From assembly GCA_946965045.2 (NCBI GenBank), contig OX337232.1:186001-250000 (forward strand): a stretch of DNA of 64,000 nt. The letters run 5' to 3'. The DNA comes from Epithemia pelagica (taxonomy: Eukaryota; Bacillariophyta; Bacillariophyceae; Surirellales; Surirellaceae). Shown here piece after piece: positions 10,901 to 19,353 of the stretch. Below the pieces are notes generated by a model. The model worked only from the letters and a program-made list of their open reading frames with translations, made no database searches and had not been told where the DNA came from. The position numbers and the translations under genes are program-made. Each line of letters begins with the position of its first letter. Position 1 is the stretch's first letter.

Positions 10901-11921
10901 GAAGGTTCAGAAGAAAACAAAGACCAAGGATAAGGTCGATGCCTATACCATCACCCTGGCCTATGTCCGATCTATTGCCGACCACGCCGCCCAAAACATT
11001 CCCCAGTACGCCTATTATGAGTTTTCGGTCGTATCGTCCCCCAACAAAACTGACAAAGACGACCAACCACCCAAGAAGAAGAAGAAGAAGAAGGAAAAAT
11101 CTGTCAGTTTGGGAGGAGCACCCCGCATCCAACGCTTTTCAGCCAATGGCTTGATGGAATTGGCCCTCTGCGTCGCGCCCGTACCCGTACCACCCAAGAA
11201 AAAGAAAAAGAAGAATGACCACTGCGTACAACGGCTCCGGCGTTTGCCGGAAATGGAGACTCGTTCATCACTGGGGAGCAGTACCTTATCCTCCTCTCCC
11301 AAATCCACAGCAAACTGGTTTGGGTGGAATACTGCGAAACCGACCAACGCCAAGCAAACAAAGAAGGATCGCCCTCATCCTCACCACCACGACTCCACCA
11401 CGGGCTGGCTGTCTACGGTACAGTATCGACCCATGCAAGCATCGGTCCTCTTGGCGCGGACACCTACGGCCGCTGGAATGAAACATGTCTTGCCACCCCC
11501 AAACAACAACAAGACAGCAAAAACTACTACCAACTCGGAGATTTGGTGGTCCACCTATGGAGACGTGCATTCTCCCGCTCAAGCCGCGGCCTGGCAGCAC
11601 GTGACCGAGACCTTTGGAGTCGATCCGGAACGGGTGCGAGCCTTGCGACGACGGATGCAAGGCAATCTCCGGGCCATTGTCTTGGACAATTTGTATCGTC
11701 AATGTGCTCCCGGTCATTCCTGCAAACGATCCACGCAAAAAGCACTCCAACTGTTGCTGGAGCAACACGCACTACAAGAGGAACGACTGGAACCGAAACT
11801 CCATGACAAGATGGTAGACGCATCGGCAAACCAGAAAGATTTGTCCAACCAAGACGATTCTGCGGTTGCTGAGCCGCAAGGCATTCTTCGTGTCTTGTCG
11901 TCCCTCTTCTTGTTTGGGTAA
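7938..11921 (+). CDS. Large type II membrane protein, rhamnosyltransferase-like glycosyltransferase
   Basis: 1,327 residues in one uninterrupted frame. A hydrophilic N-terminus of about 112 residues is followed by a single membrane segment (WLLGVGIMVIVMVLGGF, residues 114-130), a type II topology typical of Golgi glycosyltransferases. At about 215-290 the lumenal part has VHVLHTELW, LDLLQTFTIPSLMQQ and YLWMIWIVGDKNP. This matches the pattern I know from the putative rhamnosyltransferase family (first-strand histidine, then LPS-x-x-Q, then F/Y-x-W-x-hydrophobic). VALDTWLEADDAL near 430 supplies an acidic cluster that could bind the nucleotide-sugar metal. The rest is interrupted by long low-complexity inserts: K/G repeats (GKGKGGKGKGG), lysine runs, serine runs and Asp/Glu runs. 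Conserved-looking segments return at the C-terminus (AAWQHVTETFGVDPERVRAL and CAPGHSCKRS). The sugar and acceptor are unknown. Confidence 0.62.
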   Translation: MESRQRPQEPQHDSLLWDTTTTSRRRTTSPARRTSHRIHTTAPIAAVGTACNAVPFWRIHTKEEKEEKETVLWIPNYKKTDQEESNQSPNDDDYDKTKKDQEEYRHKGIPNGSWLLGVGIMVIVMVLGGFQPQGLVAKKEQTDQQGSLATLNQYVPFGSRRQAELPAPLQAMYRQDQKTTTTRRSSNSSSSTNRSKMKDDENETTTTAGGAWFRSDYNLVHVLHTELWSHSPSSKTTRRQRQDQDLPAFASSHALDRARLDLLQTFTIPSLMQQDNQQYLWMIWIVGDKNPAANPELWHELFQSLQRVPQAIVVQVSTSSFNRHGRLPYKTETIRTAYGGGGNSQPQHHHPFSQRPTWTLWRPSTLTNLESLVLVTPKQKDDWAWNPLEPPTTGEMWGDNESSSLVHQANHVEAWSLFLDYVQASQTRVALDTWLEADDALSFDFVETVQAEVAYTYQDSHKDSDAAKQEQDKNGDKDKEENDPVPSSSSSGMQVYCPEFHAEWRYFGASSPPPSHGRRRNQPNVGEAATDSPETNDRNNNKKGRSDYNDNNELGQLVHVHNRRFCIASGLTVAHPLPSPSSPSSLEDDGPDEEQTRGSSKRQRRRLQQRRPRHLSPCNEAQHHDDCQDRDRSSSTIGHVLTMYRGKGKGGKGKGGKGEGGSKKYCDDKNETEKSSKQSKSKSKASTKPNEAKSQKGEDHKSSSLSSLEATKKKKLSLLRASPALFQPQEVQSQSQEDELLSSSTDMFETSSSSASFLWNLFDVSDSKKKKNKKNKKNKKPKQPKDRQLLLAGYHNVTRSIKHKTTNKSSSSKMSKQEPSSCKNKKKEKLSWIPTGTATLMTNRSGPLYYNAANYSATCPRGSYYCRGASSSFHDEDDDPDTWFADKELINHQDLMHATNSSNSSNPGPCAVSVVCRPTRVDTDDCQSEEDDHVVWFNLHLVHPSGTQVYDFDVEYVGTQAFADFVAYMKRQMNGDSCPLRDDDDDDMKVQKKTKTKDKVDAYTITLAYVRSIADHAAQNIPQYAYYEFSVVSSPNKTDKDDQPPKKKKKKKEKSVSLGGAPRIQRFSANGLMELALCVAPVPVPPKKKKKKNDHCVQRLRRLPEMETRSSLGSSTLSSSPKSTANWFGWNTAKPTNAKQTKKDRPHPHHHDSTTGWLSTVQYRPMQASVLLARTPTAAGMKHVLPPPNNNKTAKTTTNSEIWWSTYGDVHSPAQAAAWQHVTETFGVDPERVRALRRRMQGNLRAIVLDNLYRQCAPGHSCKRSTQKALQLLLEQHALQEERLEPKLHDKMVDASANQKDLSNQDDSAVAEPQGILRVLSSLFLFG

Positions 11922-12193
11922 AATACTCATGGTCGCATCCTGTGGTGATAGTAGCAATGAGTAGCTGAAACAATGAAACAACACTGTCTGTCTTGGACTA
12001 CCTACCTAGCTAGAGGTTTGGCTTATCATTGGAGGCCCTGATGGGTAGGCACACTCTATTTTGAAAAAAAACATTGAATCTATTATAACGCTGCCGCACG
12101 TGCCCACTCAGGGGAAACGCCGACCGACGCGCCCGGCATGTGTGGCGATTACACACGCGAGGACTAACAAAGGTAAAAGCTACTGACACTAGG

Positions 12194-12750
12194 TCAATAG
12201 CGGGGAGAGCGCACAGACTTGAGGATGACAGGTTGCCAAGTATCAATCCACGAGCGTAAGCTGGCCGAAGTCGTATGAGTAGTAAAGTGTTCCTCGGGAG
12301 TTGAGTAAAAGAGAATGCGATCACGTGGATCAACAGAATGACGCAATCTGTACAAGCACTGAATTTCGCGTTGAGCTTGGGCCAAAGCGGCGGATTCCCG
12401 GGTAGAGTTGTCGTGTCCATGTAAATCTTGGTTCCGAGATAACCAGAGACGGTAGACGTGTTCCCAGATGATCTTGATGCAAGTTGTAACGAACATAGAG
12501 CCATGAAAATGCCCTTTCTCCGTGGGAGGACATTGTAGAAGATGAGCGTCTTGCAGTGCTATCCAATCTGTCACGAATCGTCCGTAGAAGAGGTGTTGTA
12601 TGCCCACAGTAGACTGGCGGGCGAGGAGGACAGAGTAGCCAGGAGAGAGGGAAGAAATCTGAGGAGGAGTACCGGCAATCCACGATAAGAGAAGTTGTCG
12701 TAGTAGATTCTGGAGAACAGGATCAACGAAGTGAGTGTGGGCAAGAAGCT
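12194..12750 (-). pseudogene. 3'-terminal fragment of a non-LTR retrotransposon ORF
   Basis: The minus-strand frame is open from about 12750 to the stop at 12194 and then closed upstream by a TAG. It reads FVDPVLQNLLRQLLLSW, GIQHLFYGRFVTDW, then IWEHVYRLWLSRNQDLHGHD and a basic, helical end. The W-x-x-R-N-x-x-L-H-G pattern is what I associate with the C-terminal region after the reverse transcriptase in LINE-type elements of diatoms. There is no upstream RT here, so this is a 5'-truncated copy, the usual fate of such elements. No poly(A) tail or target duplication was found. Confidence 0.5.
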
Positions 12751-13397
12751 AGCGCATTTCGGTCGCACAAAAATGAGTCCCTCCTACATCATGTTCTACA
12801 GTCACGAATTAGATTCGAATCGTGACTTGTTGCCCGAGAAAGCGATTAGCGATTAGCGCTGATTCGTCTATTTGATCTGTGACTCATGCTCCGATTTCCT
12901 CAAATGGTTTGTCGTAAGTCGTACTCTCCTTCAAGATTCAAGACTCTCGCTTCGCATTATTTCACTTAACGAGAAGAGCGAGGAGAGAAAGTCGAGACGA
13001 CTGTAGAGTCTAGAGGACTGTTGACTGTTGTCAATTATAAGTCGTGTAGTTATTGCGTCCCTAGTCCCAGGTTGGTTGTTGGTTGGCAGTTGACGACTCA
13101 TACAACGATTAAAAATGTGTAAGTAGTGTACTATTCGTAGTGTGTACTCGGAGGCACGGAGACCAGAGAACCAGGAAATTCCAACATTCGCATTCCTCAA
13201 TTTCTGCTTTTCTCATTGTCAAAGTCAAAACCGCCACGTCCCGCTTCTGTGTTCCAAGCAAACAGGTTGCGCCTGGTGTCTGCTCCTAGCACGACGAAGC
13301 AAAATCACCCCATAAAAATCAAGTCCAGTTATTCGAAACCAGCGAAAGAAAGGGACCATGACAACAAAGCGAAAAACGGAGTCATTATGCGCCCCAG
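12751..13397. other. Upstream region of HMG1, no gene
   Basis: Intergenic sequence between the LINE fragment and the HMG-box gene. It contains a short repeat (gcgattagcgattagcgc near 12842). Nothing else can be supported; the last 150 bases are probably promoter and 5' leader. Confidence 0.4.
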
Positions 13398-14855
13398 ATG
13401 TCCACCATGAGGAGACAAGCCGTTCCCGAACACAAACATCCCATACATGGTAACAGGGAACTCTCCAAGGAGGAGACTCGAGACTCAGTTATTCAAGACG
13501 GTGTTTGCATTTTAATTTCCGAGGAGGGTGATTACCTCAAGCCGAAGCGTGCGCTCACCGCATACAACTTCTTTTTCCAAGAGCAACGACGTCTCATGCT
13601 ACAAGAAGAAACCAGCGGCAAGAAAAACGGTGTGACCCTGGTTGACAAACACGGCAACTGCCAACCTGACTCACCCACCTGTTCCCCGAAGAAAATTGGC
13701 TTTTGGGCCATGGCCAAAGAAGTATCCGCACGATGGAAAGCCATTGAGGGGGTCGAGAAAGAGTACTACTCCAAGCTTGCCGAAAAAGACATGGTCCGAT
13801 ACACTCGCGAGATTTCAGTCTGGCGAATGCTGGACAAGGAACTCAAGAAGAAGAAGAATCGCAAGAAGCGAAAACCTTCTCGTGGTAGTAGTGACAAGGA
13901 GTCCGGCTTTAACAAGAAGACAGCCAAGAAACAGCAAGGAAGTAAGAAAGACGAGAGCGAAGACACCCTGCAGCCATTTCTGTCATTGAGCAATGGCGAC
14001 GAGACCCACCAGTTGGAGCACCAACATCAGTCCTCAAGTACAAATCTGCATCCACTCTCACCATCCAGTTCTAATGGACATCATCGCCGTCCCTCCCAAG
14101 CCTCCATGACCGACACATCTGCTACCAGTTCATCATCATCGTCTTCGTCTTGGGACCAAACTTTGCCTTCTGGTTGGAGTCCTTCTACAATTCCGTCATG
14201 TAGTGGCCATGTGTCCTCTGGTATAACAAGTACTGCCATGACAACCATGCTGGAAAACAGTTCAATGACACTGGAATGCAGTATGGTGTCACCCTTCATG
14301 ATGAATACCAGTCGTAGTGGTGTTCCCCTTTGCTCCGTTTTGAATGCGACGCATGCGGCTGCAGTCTCTTTGGCGGCAATTGTTCTGGATGAAGCCCTGC
14401 AGATTCCTCATGAACCCACAGAGTCGTTGTTGCATCGAAACCACGACGGTGGTTTCATATCAGCACCATATCTTGAAGACACCCCTGTCGTTGAGCTCCC
14501 TGATCTGTCTCTGCACCTGGATTCGTTGAACGAACACCAGCAGTGCCCTGACAGTCTTGTCGACCACCAAGAAGAAGAAGCCCTGGAACCCGAAGAAATT
14601 GTTTCCAGCCAGGATATGGACTTGGTAGATTTCTCATGCTTTCGGAACGATCCGAATAGCAGCAGCGAACTGTGTGAGCAAATGGCAGTCCTATTTCAGC
14701 AGGATGCGGACAAGAATCCTGGGCAACTACTACATCAGAGGGAACAACCCGGTGACCATCCCCCAGTTCTTGGTATTTCGGACGATCCAGGTGTCGCAAC
14801 CATGTTCTTGGATTTGTTTACGTCGTCTCCTGGAGGAGAGACCAAGGATTCATGA
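13398..14855 (+). CDS. HMG-box protein, copy 1 (intact)
   Basis: 485 residues from the ATG at 13398. An N-terminal strand-like segment (DGVCILISEEGDYLKPKRAL) leads into an HMG box: LTAYNFFFQEQRRLM (helix 1), a long loop, KIGFWAMAKEVSARWK (helix 2), then EKEYYSKLAEKDMVRYTRE (helix 3) and a basic run (KKKKNRKKRKPSRG) that can serve as nuclear localisation signal. HMG boxes bend DNA. The middle is serine-rich. Near residues 399-416 comes EEIVSSQDMDLVDFSCF, a short acidic motif shared by the other HMG copies in this window, followed by LFQQDADKN. Its partner in the local duplication is the minus-strand copy at 27359-28717, with the PhyH gene next to each. The role is inferred to be a chromatin or transcription factor. 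Confidence 0.82.
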   Translation: MSTMRRQAVPEHKHPIHGNRELSKEETRDSVIQDGVCILISEEGDYLKPKRALTAYNFFFQEQRRLMLQEETSGKKNGVTLVDKHGNCQPDSPTCSPKKIGFWAMAKEVSARWKAIEGVEKEYYSKLAEKDMVRYTREISVWRMLDKELKKKKNRKKRKPSRGSSDKESGFNKKTAKKQQGSKKDESEDTLQPFLSLSNGDETHQLEHQHQSSSTNLHPLSPSSSNGHHRRPSQASMTDTSATSSSSSSSSWDQTLPSGWSPSTIPSCSGHVSSGITSTAMTTMLENSSMTLECSMVSPFMMNTSRSGVPLCSVLNATHAAAVSLAAIVLDEALQIPHEPTESLLHRNHDGGFISAPYLEDTPVVELPDLSLHLDSLNEHQQCPDSLVDHQEEEALEPEEIVSSQDMDLVDFSCFRNDPNSSSELCEQMAVLFQQDADKNPGQLLHQREQPGDHPPVLGISDDPGVATMFLDLFTSSPGGETKDS

Positions 14856-14879
14856 CCTCCCAAAGAAGAAAAAATACCT

Positions 14880-15400
14880 TGAGGTCAAAAGTGCCCTGTG
14901 TGTTCGTATGTATATGCATGTTCCATTCTGTTAAAGCCCGACATTCCTATCTTTCTTCATACAGTAGAGCCTCTTGTTTGCATAGAAACCGATTTCTTTG
15001 TCAATCCATGGTAGTCTCTCTCCAGTTTGGATTGGAGGGAATTTTTTAGATGGTGGTGGTGCCTACTTGAGGACAGCGTGCAATTCATTCGCATCTCAAG
15101 ATTGGATCATTTACTCCTCGCATCTGTCGCAGACCGATCGACACGGAACATCGTGCTTTTCTTCCCCTCTGGTTTTGGTTCCGGTTGAGGGTTGGTCTTA
15201 TTGTTCATATGTATGCATTTTCGATTCTGTCGATGGTCTTGTTCAGACAGCAGAACCTTTCGTCTGCATAGAATCCATTGTGAACCTCTTTCTTTTTCAA
15301 TGAGAAGTATGCCATAGTAGTCTCCTCTAGTTAAGAGCAGGGGGAGCATAGTTGAGGTTGCTTGCAATCGGGACGCCTCCTGTAGCAGAAGCATCGAACG
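14880..15400 (+). repeat. Diverged tandem duplication downstream of HMG1
   Basis: Two stretches, roughly 14895-15060 and 15205-15350, share a common order of short motifs: a tatgcat motif, then tgcatagaa, then tctttgtcaat or ctttttcaat, then atggtagtctc or catagtagtctc, then a purine-rich stretch. This suggests a roughly 300-base tandem duplication of the 3' flank that has since drifted. From 15400 to about 15830 no gene is visible. The region ends at the TATA element of the PhyH gene. Confidence 0.35.
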
Positions 15401-15835
15401 GTCCTCTCTCTGCCAAAACGAAAGCAGATTCCAAATTCCAACCCACGTGCGTTGTCGGATCGCCTTCAAGAACCAATCACTAAGTCTATTGGACGACAAC
15501 GTGTTGTGGTTCGGGCCATGTGTTGACGTGGTGGCTACTGCAACACACGGCATTCAACTGATTGACACCATGACGCTTTCGTATGCTGCTTGTGTTGTCA
15601 AAAAGAGGACCAAAGTAACACCATTGCTATCGTCGGGTTAGCAACTCCACATAGTGAGAATCTTTCAGATGTTCCATTAAGTTACGTCACTGATATCAGC
15701 GTCCTATGAGCGACCCGTATTTCTTCGGAAACTTTCGACTGTGGTCGTTCATGGGTCGCTGACAAAGACCTGGATCTTTTCCATCTCCATTTTGACAGTC
15801 GTTTCCTCTCCGTCACGTCCAACTGGAGATTGGAG

Positions 15836-15842
15836 TATATAT
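15836..15842 (+). promoter_or_regulatory. TATA-box candidate of PhyH copy 1
   Basis: The sequence tatatat lies about 70 bases before the ATG at 15913. If it is a TATA box, transcription would start near 15865. This would exclude the upstream in-frame ATG at 15844 and supports the shorter protein. Confidence 0.4.
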
Positions 15843-15912
15843 CTTGACGTATTTCCTGCTCCTTTGTCTTCTCCTGCTCCATGTCCCCCTGGCCAGGGCC
15901 TCAAATCCGAAA

Positions 15913-17337
15913 ATGACCGACACCAACGATTCCAACGCGTGGAATCGGCAAGAAGCGCAACGGCGATTGCAAGAATTGGCGAATGCGGTGGCATCGCTGG
16001 ACGAGGCTCCTCAACCCTGGATGCCTCATCCACAGCAACCAACCAAAGATCATCAACAGTCCAACGAGTCCTCAAGCAGTGCTCGCTCTAGTTGGTTTCT
16101 TAACTACACGGGCTTTTTGCACAAGCCTGGTTTTTGTTCCCAAACCGAATGCGACGAAATGAAGTCCTACATGCATCGATTGGTGAAAACCCAATGGCAT
16201 CCTCCCCTATCCTCCTCCTCATCCAAGAACAGCAACAACAACAGTAGCAGTAATGCAGACTCTTCCATTGAATCATTTGGAACCTCTTCTAAACAAAACA
16301 AGCGGCACGGAGATTATTTTTTGGATAGTTCCAACCGGATTCATTTCTTTGCCGAACCATCCGCCTTGTTGGTTCCAGATCAGCAGGATGCAAATGGCGG
16401 TGGAGCAACGACACTTTTGCCAGAGTTTACCAATAACAACAAGATCACAGCTCTCAACAAGGTCGGACATGCCCTGCATTTGCCAAGCCACATGAGAGGA
16501 GGAGAACAGTTCGATGGTGAGCCACTGGAGCAAGTCAACGGCTCTCCAACCAACGACGACGACGACAAACAAAATCCCTTTTATCGGTATTGTACTTCGG
16601 GCAAGCTTCGATCCTTACTCGGCCAGGAGCTTGGTTCTTCGTGTTGGCGTGATCCGGTCGTACCACAAAGCATGTACATTTTCAAACAGGCCATTCGCGG
16701 TGGAGCCGTACAAGCCCATCAGGATTCCACTTTTTTGTTTACCACACCTTACCAATCCTGTGGTGGCTTGTGGCTCGCTCTGGATGATGCTACAATTGAC
16801 AATGGTTGCTTATGGGTCCGTCCCATGTCCCACCGAGAACCCTTGAGACGCCAATATGTCCGAAATCCCGACTATTTCGAACACGAATACAACAATGCTA
16901 CTGCGAGCAATGAACAACACAGTCCTCCACCAAAATTAATCATGAAAGACTTGCAGCAGCAGCAACAACAACACGACAATGAGTCAACCATGTCGCCAAT
17001 GGACTTGGAGACAGTGACGCCTCACGATTTATTGAGACTGGGATGGTTGCCCTTGGAATGTCAAGCGGGCGACTTGCTCATTTTTTATGGCACCTTGGAT
17101 CACTTATCCTTGCCCAATACAAGTCCAACGGCACCTCGACGTACCTTTCAATTACACATTGTGGAAGGGTGTGGAGTCACATGGTCACCTTCCAATTGGC
17201 TTCAATATCCCACGAAATCAATCACCAACATTACGAATCCTTCCGTAACTGCACCTCAGGAGAACGACGATGCCAACGAGAATGAAAGTGACACCCAGCC
17301 GTCCCCATTTCTCCGCCTGCTTGCCGAATCACCATAG
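15913..17337 (+). CDS. Phytanoyl-CoA dioxygenase-like (PhyH) Fe(II)/2-oxoglutarate oxygenase, copy 1
   Basis: 474 residues from the ATG at 15913 (MTDTNDSNAWNRQEAQ). A longer frame starts at 15844 and would add a signal-peptide-like stretch (YFLLLCLLLLHVPLA). It is disfavoured because a TATA box ends two bases before it and because the paralogue starts at the equivalent methionine. The family oxidises substrates with 2-oxoglutarate and O2. Visible features: YTGFLHKPGF at the start of the fold; QSMYIFKQ; the metal-binding H-x-D in VQAHQDSTFLF; GLWLALDDATIDNGCLWV; and, near the C-terminus, DLLIFYGTLDHLSLPN with the distal histidine, then RRTFQLHIVEG with the arginine expected to hold 2-oxoglutarate. 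Ser/Asn/Asp-rich insertions lengthen it compared with the usual 290-340 residues. It resembles the PHYHD1 branch; the substrate is unknown. Confidence 0.85.
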   Translation: MTDTNDSNAWNRQEAQRRLQELANAVASLDEAPQPWMPHPQQPTKDHQQSNESSSSARSSWFLNYTGFLHKPGFCSQTECDEMKSYMHRLVKTQWHPPLSSSSSKNSNNNSSSNADSSIESFGTSSKQNKRHGDYFLDSSNRIHFFAEPSALLVPDQQDANGGGATTLLPEFTNNNKITALNKVGHALHLPSHMRGGEQFDGEPLEQVNGSPTNDDDDKQNPFYRYCTSGKLRSLLGQELGSSCWRDPVVPQSMYIFKQAIRGGAVQAHQDSTFLFTTPYQSCGGLWLALDDATIDNGCLWVRPMSHREPLRRQYVRNPDYFEHEYNNATASNEQHSPPPKLIMKDLQQQQQQHDNESTMSPMDLETVTPHDLLRLGWLPLECQAGDLLIFYGTLDHLSLPNTSPTAPRRTFQLHIVEGCGVTWSPSNWLQYPTKSITNITNPSVTAPQENDDANENESDTQPSPFLRLLAESP

Positions 17338-18575
17338 CAAACACAACAAGACAAAAGCCGTCATGTTGCAGTCATCATGTTCTACCAGACGTAGCAACAG
17401 TGTACAATAGTAACGATACCACAACTAGCGTTGTCGTGCTTGCTATGCCATCAAGTCGAACGAAAGGCACGACTGATTGGACTGTCCCTGATCTGTCTAT
17501 GACCATTGACCAGATTGCACCCATCACTACTAGCCGAAAAATGAAACTACCTAGGCTCGGAACGCAGTTCGTATAGGTTTTTGTTTCACCATGTCGCTTC
17601 CATTTAATATCATTAGGGGGCCAATTGCCTTGGATAGCTTGGACAGCCAAACATGGGATACTCCTAGGTAGGATTATTCGTTTTGCAATGCTACTCTTGT
17701 CAATTCCTAGTCTCTAGTCTCACAAAAATCTCACATAGATCATTTTATTTATCATTTTCAGTGGTTAAAGAATCGAGAGTGTATATTAGTGTACTAATAC
17801 AATTGTTAATATTAAAGCTTTTCTGCTCAGTTGATGACTCAGACTCATGACTTGATACTTGATGTTTGATGTTTGTTTATGTTGGTCGCTGGTCCAGATA
17901 ATAATTAATAATCATCATAAGAAAATCAGATGTTTGTATCTTGGCTCTTGGCTGGGCCTTGGGCTTGGGGGATAAAAAAAAACAATAGAATAAAATAATA
18001 TGTCCAATAATTTTTTATTTCGATGTTGCAGATAGTTCTATGTCCTATATGCTTCTAAAGCCGGTCCCCTTTCCCCTTTCTATACTTTCCGTTGCTCGGT
18101 TCTCGTCAGCAGCTAACAGAGTTTGCTAGGTGCTAGGGTTGAATATATCGCAAAAACAAAAAATGCAAACAACACCCTAGTCTGCTTCTTTTGGTGTATT
18201 TTGTTTCGATCGATGTATGCACATTCTGCATCTTCTATGATCTATCAAAGATGCATGGTGTTTTCTCTGTTCTAAGACCAGCGTGTAACCAAGTGTCTGA
18301 TTCTGAATGTTTCCGTCTTCTTTTTTAATCATATGACATGCTCATTGCTCATATCGCATACTAGTCCGTCTCGAAAGCTCAAGTGTTCCCATTTGTGGTT
18401 TGCGGATGGCCGCTGGACGCGGGACAACAGAGAGCAAAGAAAGCTCTCCATCAATACTATACTTGGTCATTGATCATCTTCCACATTCGACATCGACATA
18501 CTGCTCCTACTTTTACTCTTATCTCAGAGTACCTAGACCATACTAACCCTACTAGGAGTACTTTGATAGCTACTA
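17338..18575. other. 1.2 kb intergenic, AT-rich, no gene
   Basis: The 3' flank of PhyH1 followed by AT-rich sequence (for example 17750-18010) with no frame above noise. No RNA gene could be recognised. Confidence 0.4.
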
Positions 18576-19007
18576 CCGTAATTTGCGCATTCCTGTCCCC
18601 CCGGAATGTACAAAAATTAAGAGGAGGGGGACAGGACTACGCAATTTTGGATAATTTTTCTTAAGATTCCATTCACACACTACAATTAATTTCCTAGTAA
18701 ATTAATTTTCAACCTCGGGGTTGTAGAGAAGGTTTGGTCGCACAATTCCATTCAGGGGAAAGACCATGCTTCAATTCGTAGCCTTAACCCTAATCATAAT
18801 ACCCATCATGCTTTATCTCTTGTTTCTCCTCTTTGATTCACTCCCATGTAATGTCAGGCAGTGTGATAGAAAGCTCGGAACGTGAGGAATGTGGGGGTAA
18901 CCCATAAGCCCAGAAAGAACCTACAGATAAAAAGTTAGGGGGCCATGTACGTTTAAGGGGAGTGGGGGGACAGGACTATAGGGGGGACAGGAATGCGCAA
19001 ATTACGG
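18576..19007. mobile_element. 432-bp MITE flanked by TA (Tc1/mariner-type)
   Basis: The ends are inverted copies of each other over at least 27 bases. The left end reads ccgtaatttgcgcattcctg and the right end is its reverse complement, followed in both cases by a run of C (or G). TA dinucleotides lie immediately outside each end (18574-18575 and 19008-19009), as in the target duplication of Tc1/mariner-type transposons. A second inner motif (ggggacaggacta) occurs near both ends. There is no coding capacity, so it would depend on a transposase from elsewhere. Confidence 0.75.
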
Positions 19008-19353
19008 TAGGTAGCTAGCCTACGAAAAATGGATAGCGATTTACGAGTCCCGAGCAGGGGGTGAAGAACAAGAACGCACCTACTCCTACCTAGTTGCACC
19101 ATCCGATATTCATGTCGGCTTTCTGCACCCTTTGAGATAACATTCACTGTAACTGCCCCTGTATTACGCCAAAGTTTCCCTACGACCAGGGAGATATTTA
19201 AAACCGGAGTACAATGTTTTGTTGTATCATGAACTCCTAAGATATATAATTCTTTTGTGCATAGTAATGTACAAGGGGAGACAAGGAAAGAGGAATCTTC
19301 TCATGTTTAAAACATAAAAGTCTAGTCGAGTTTGGGCGAGAGACAGAGCGGCC

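Noticed and set aside
10302-11132. Minus-strand frame of 276 codons with hydrophobic runs suggesting a membrane protein
   Set aside because: Antisense of lysine- and aspartate-rich parts of the glycosyltransferase gene; the hydrophobic runs are complements of AAG repeats.
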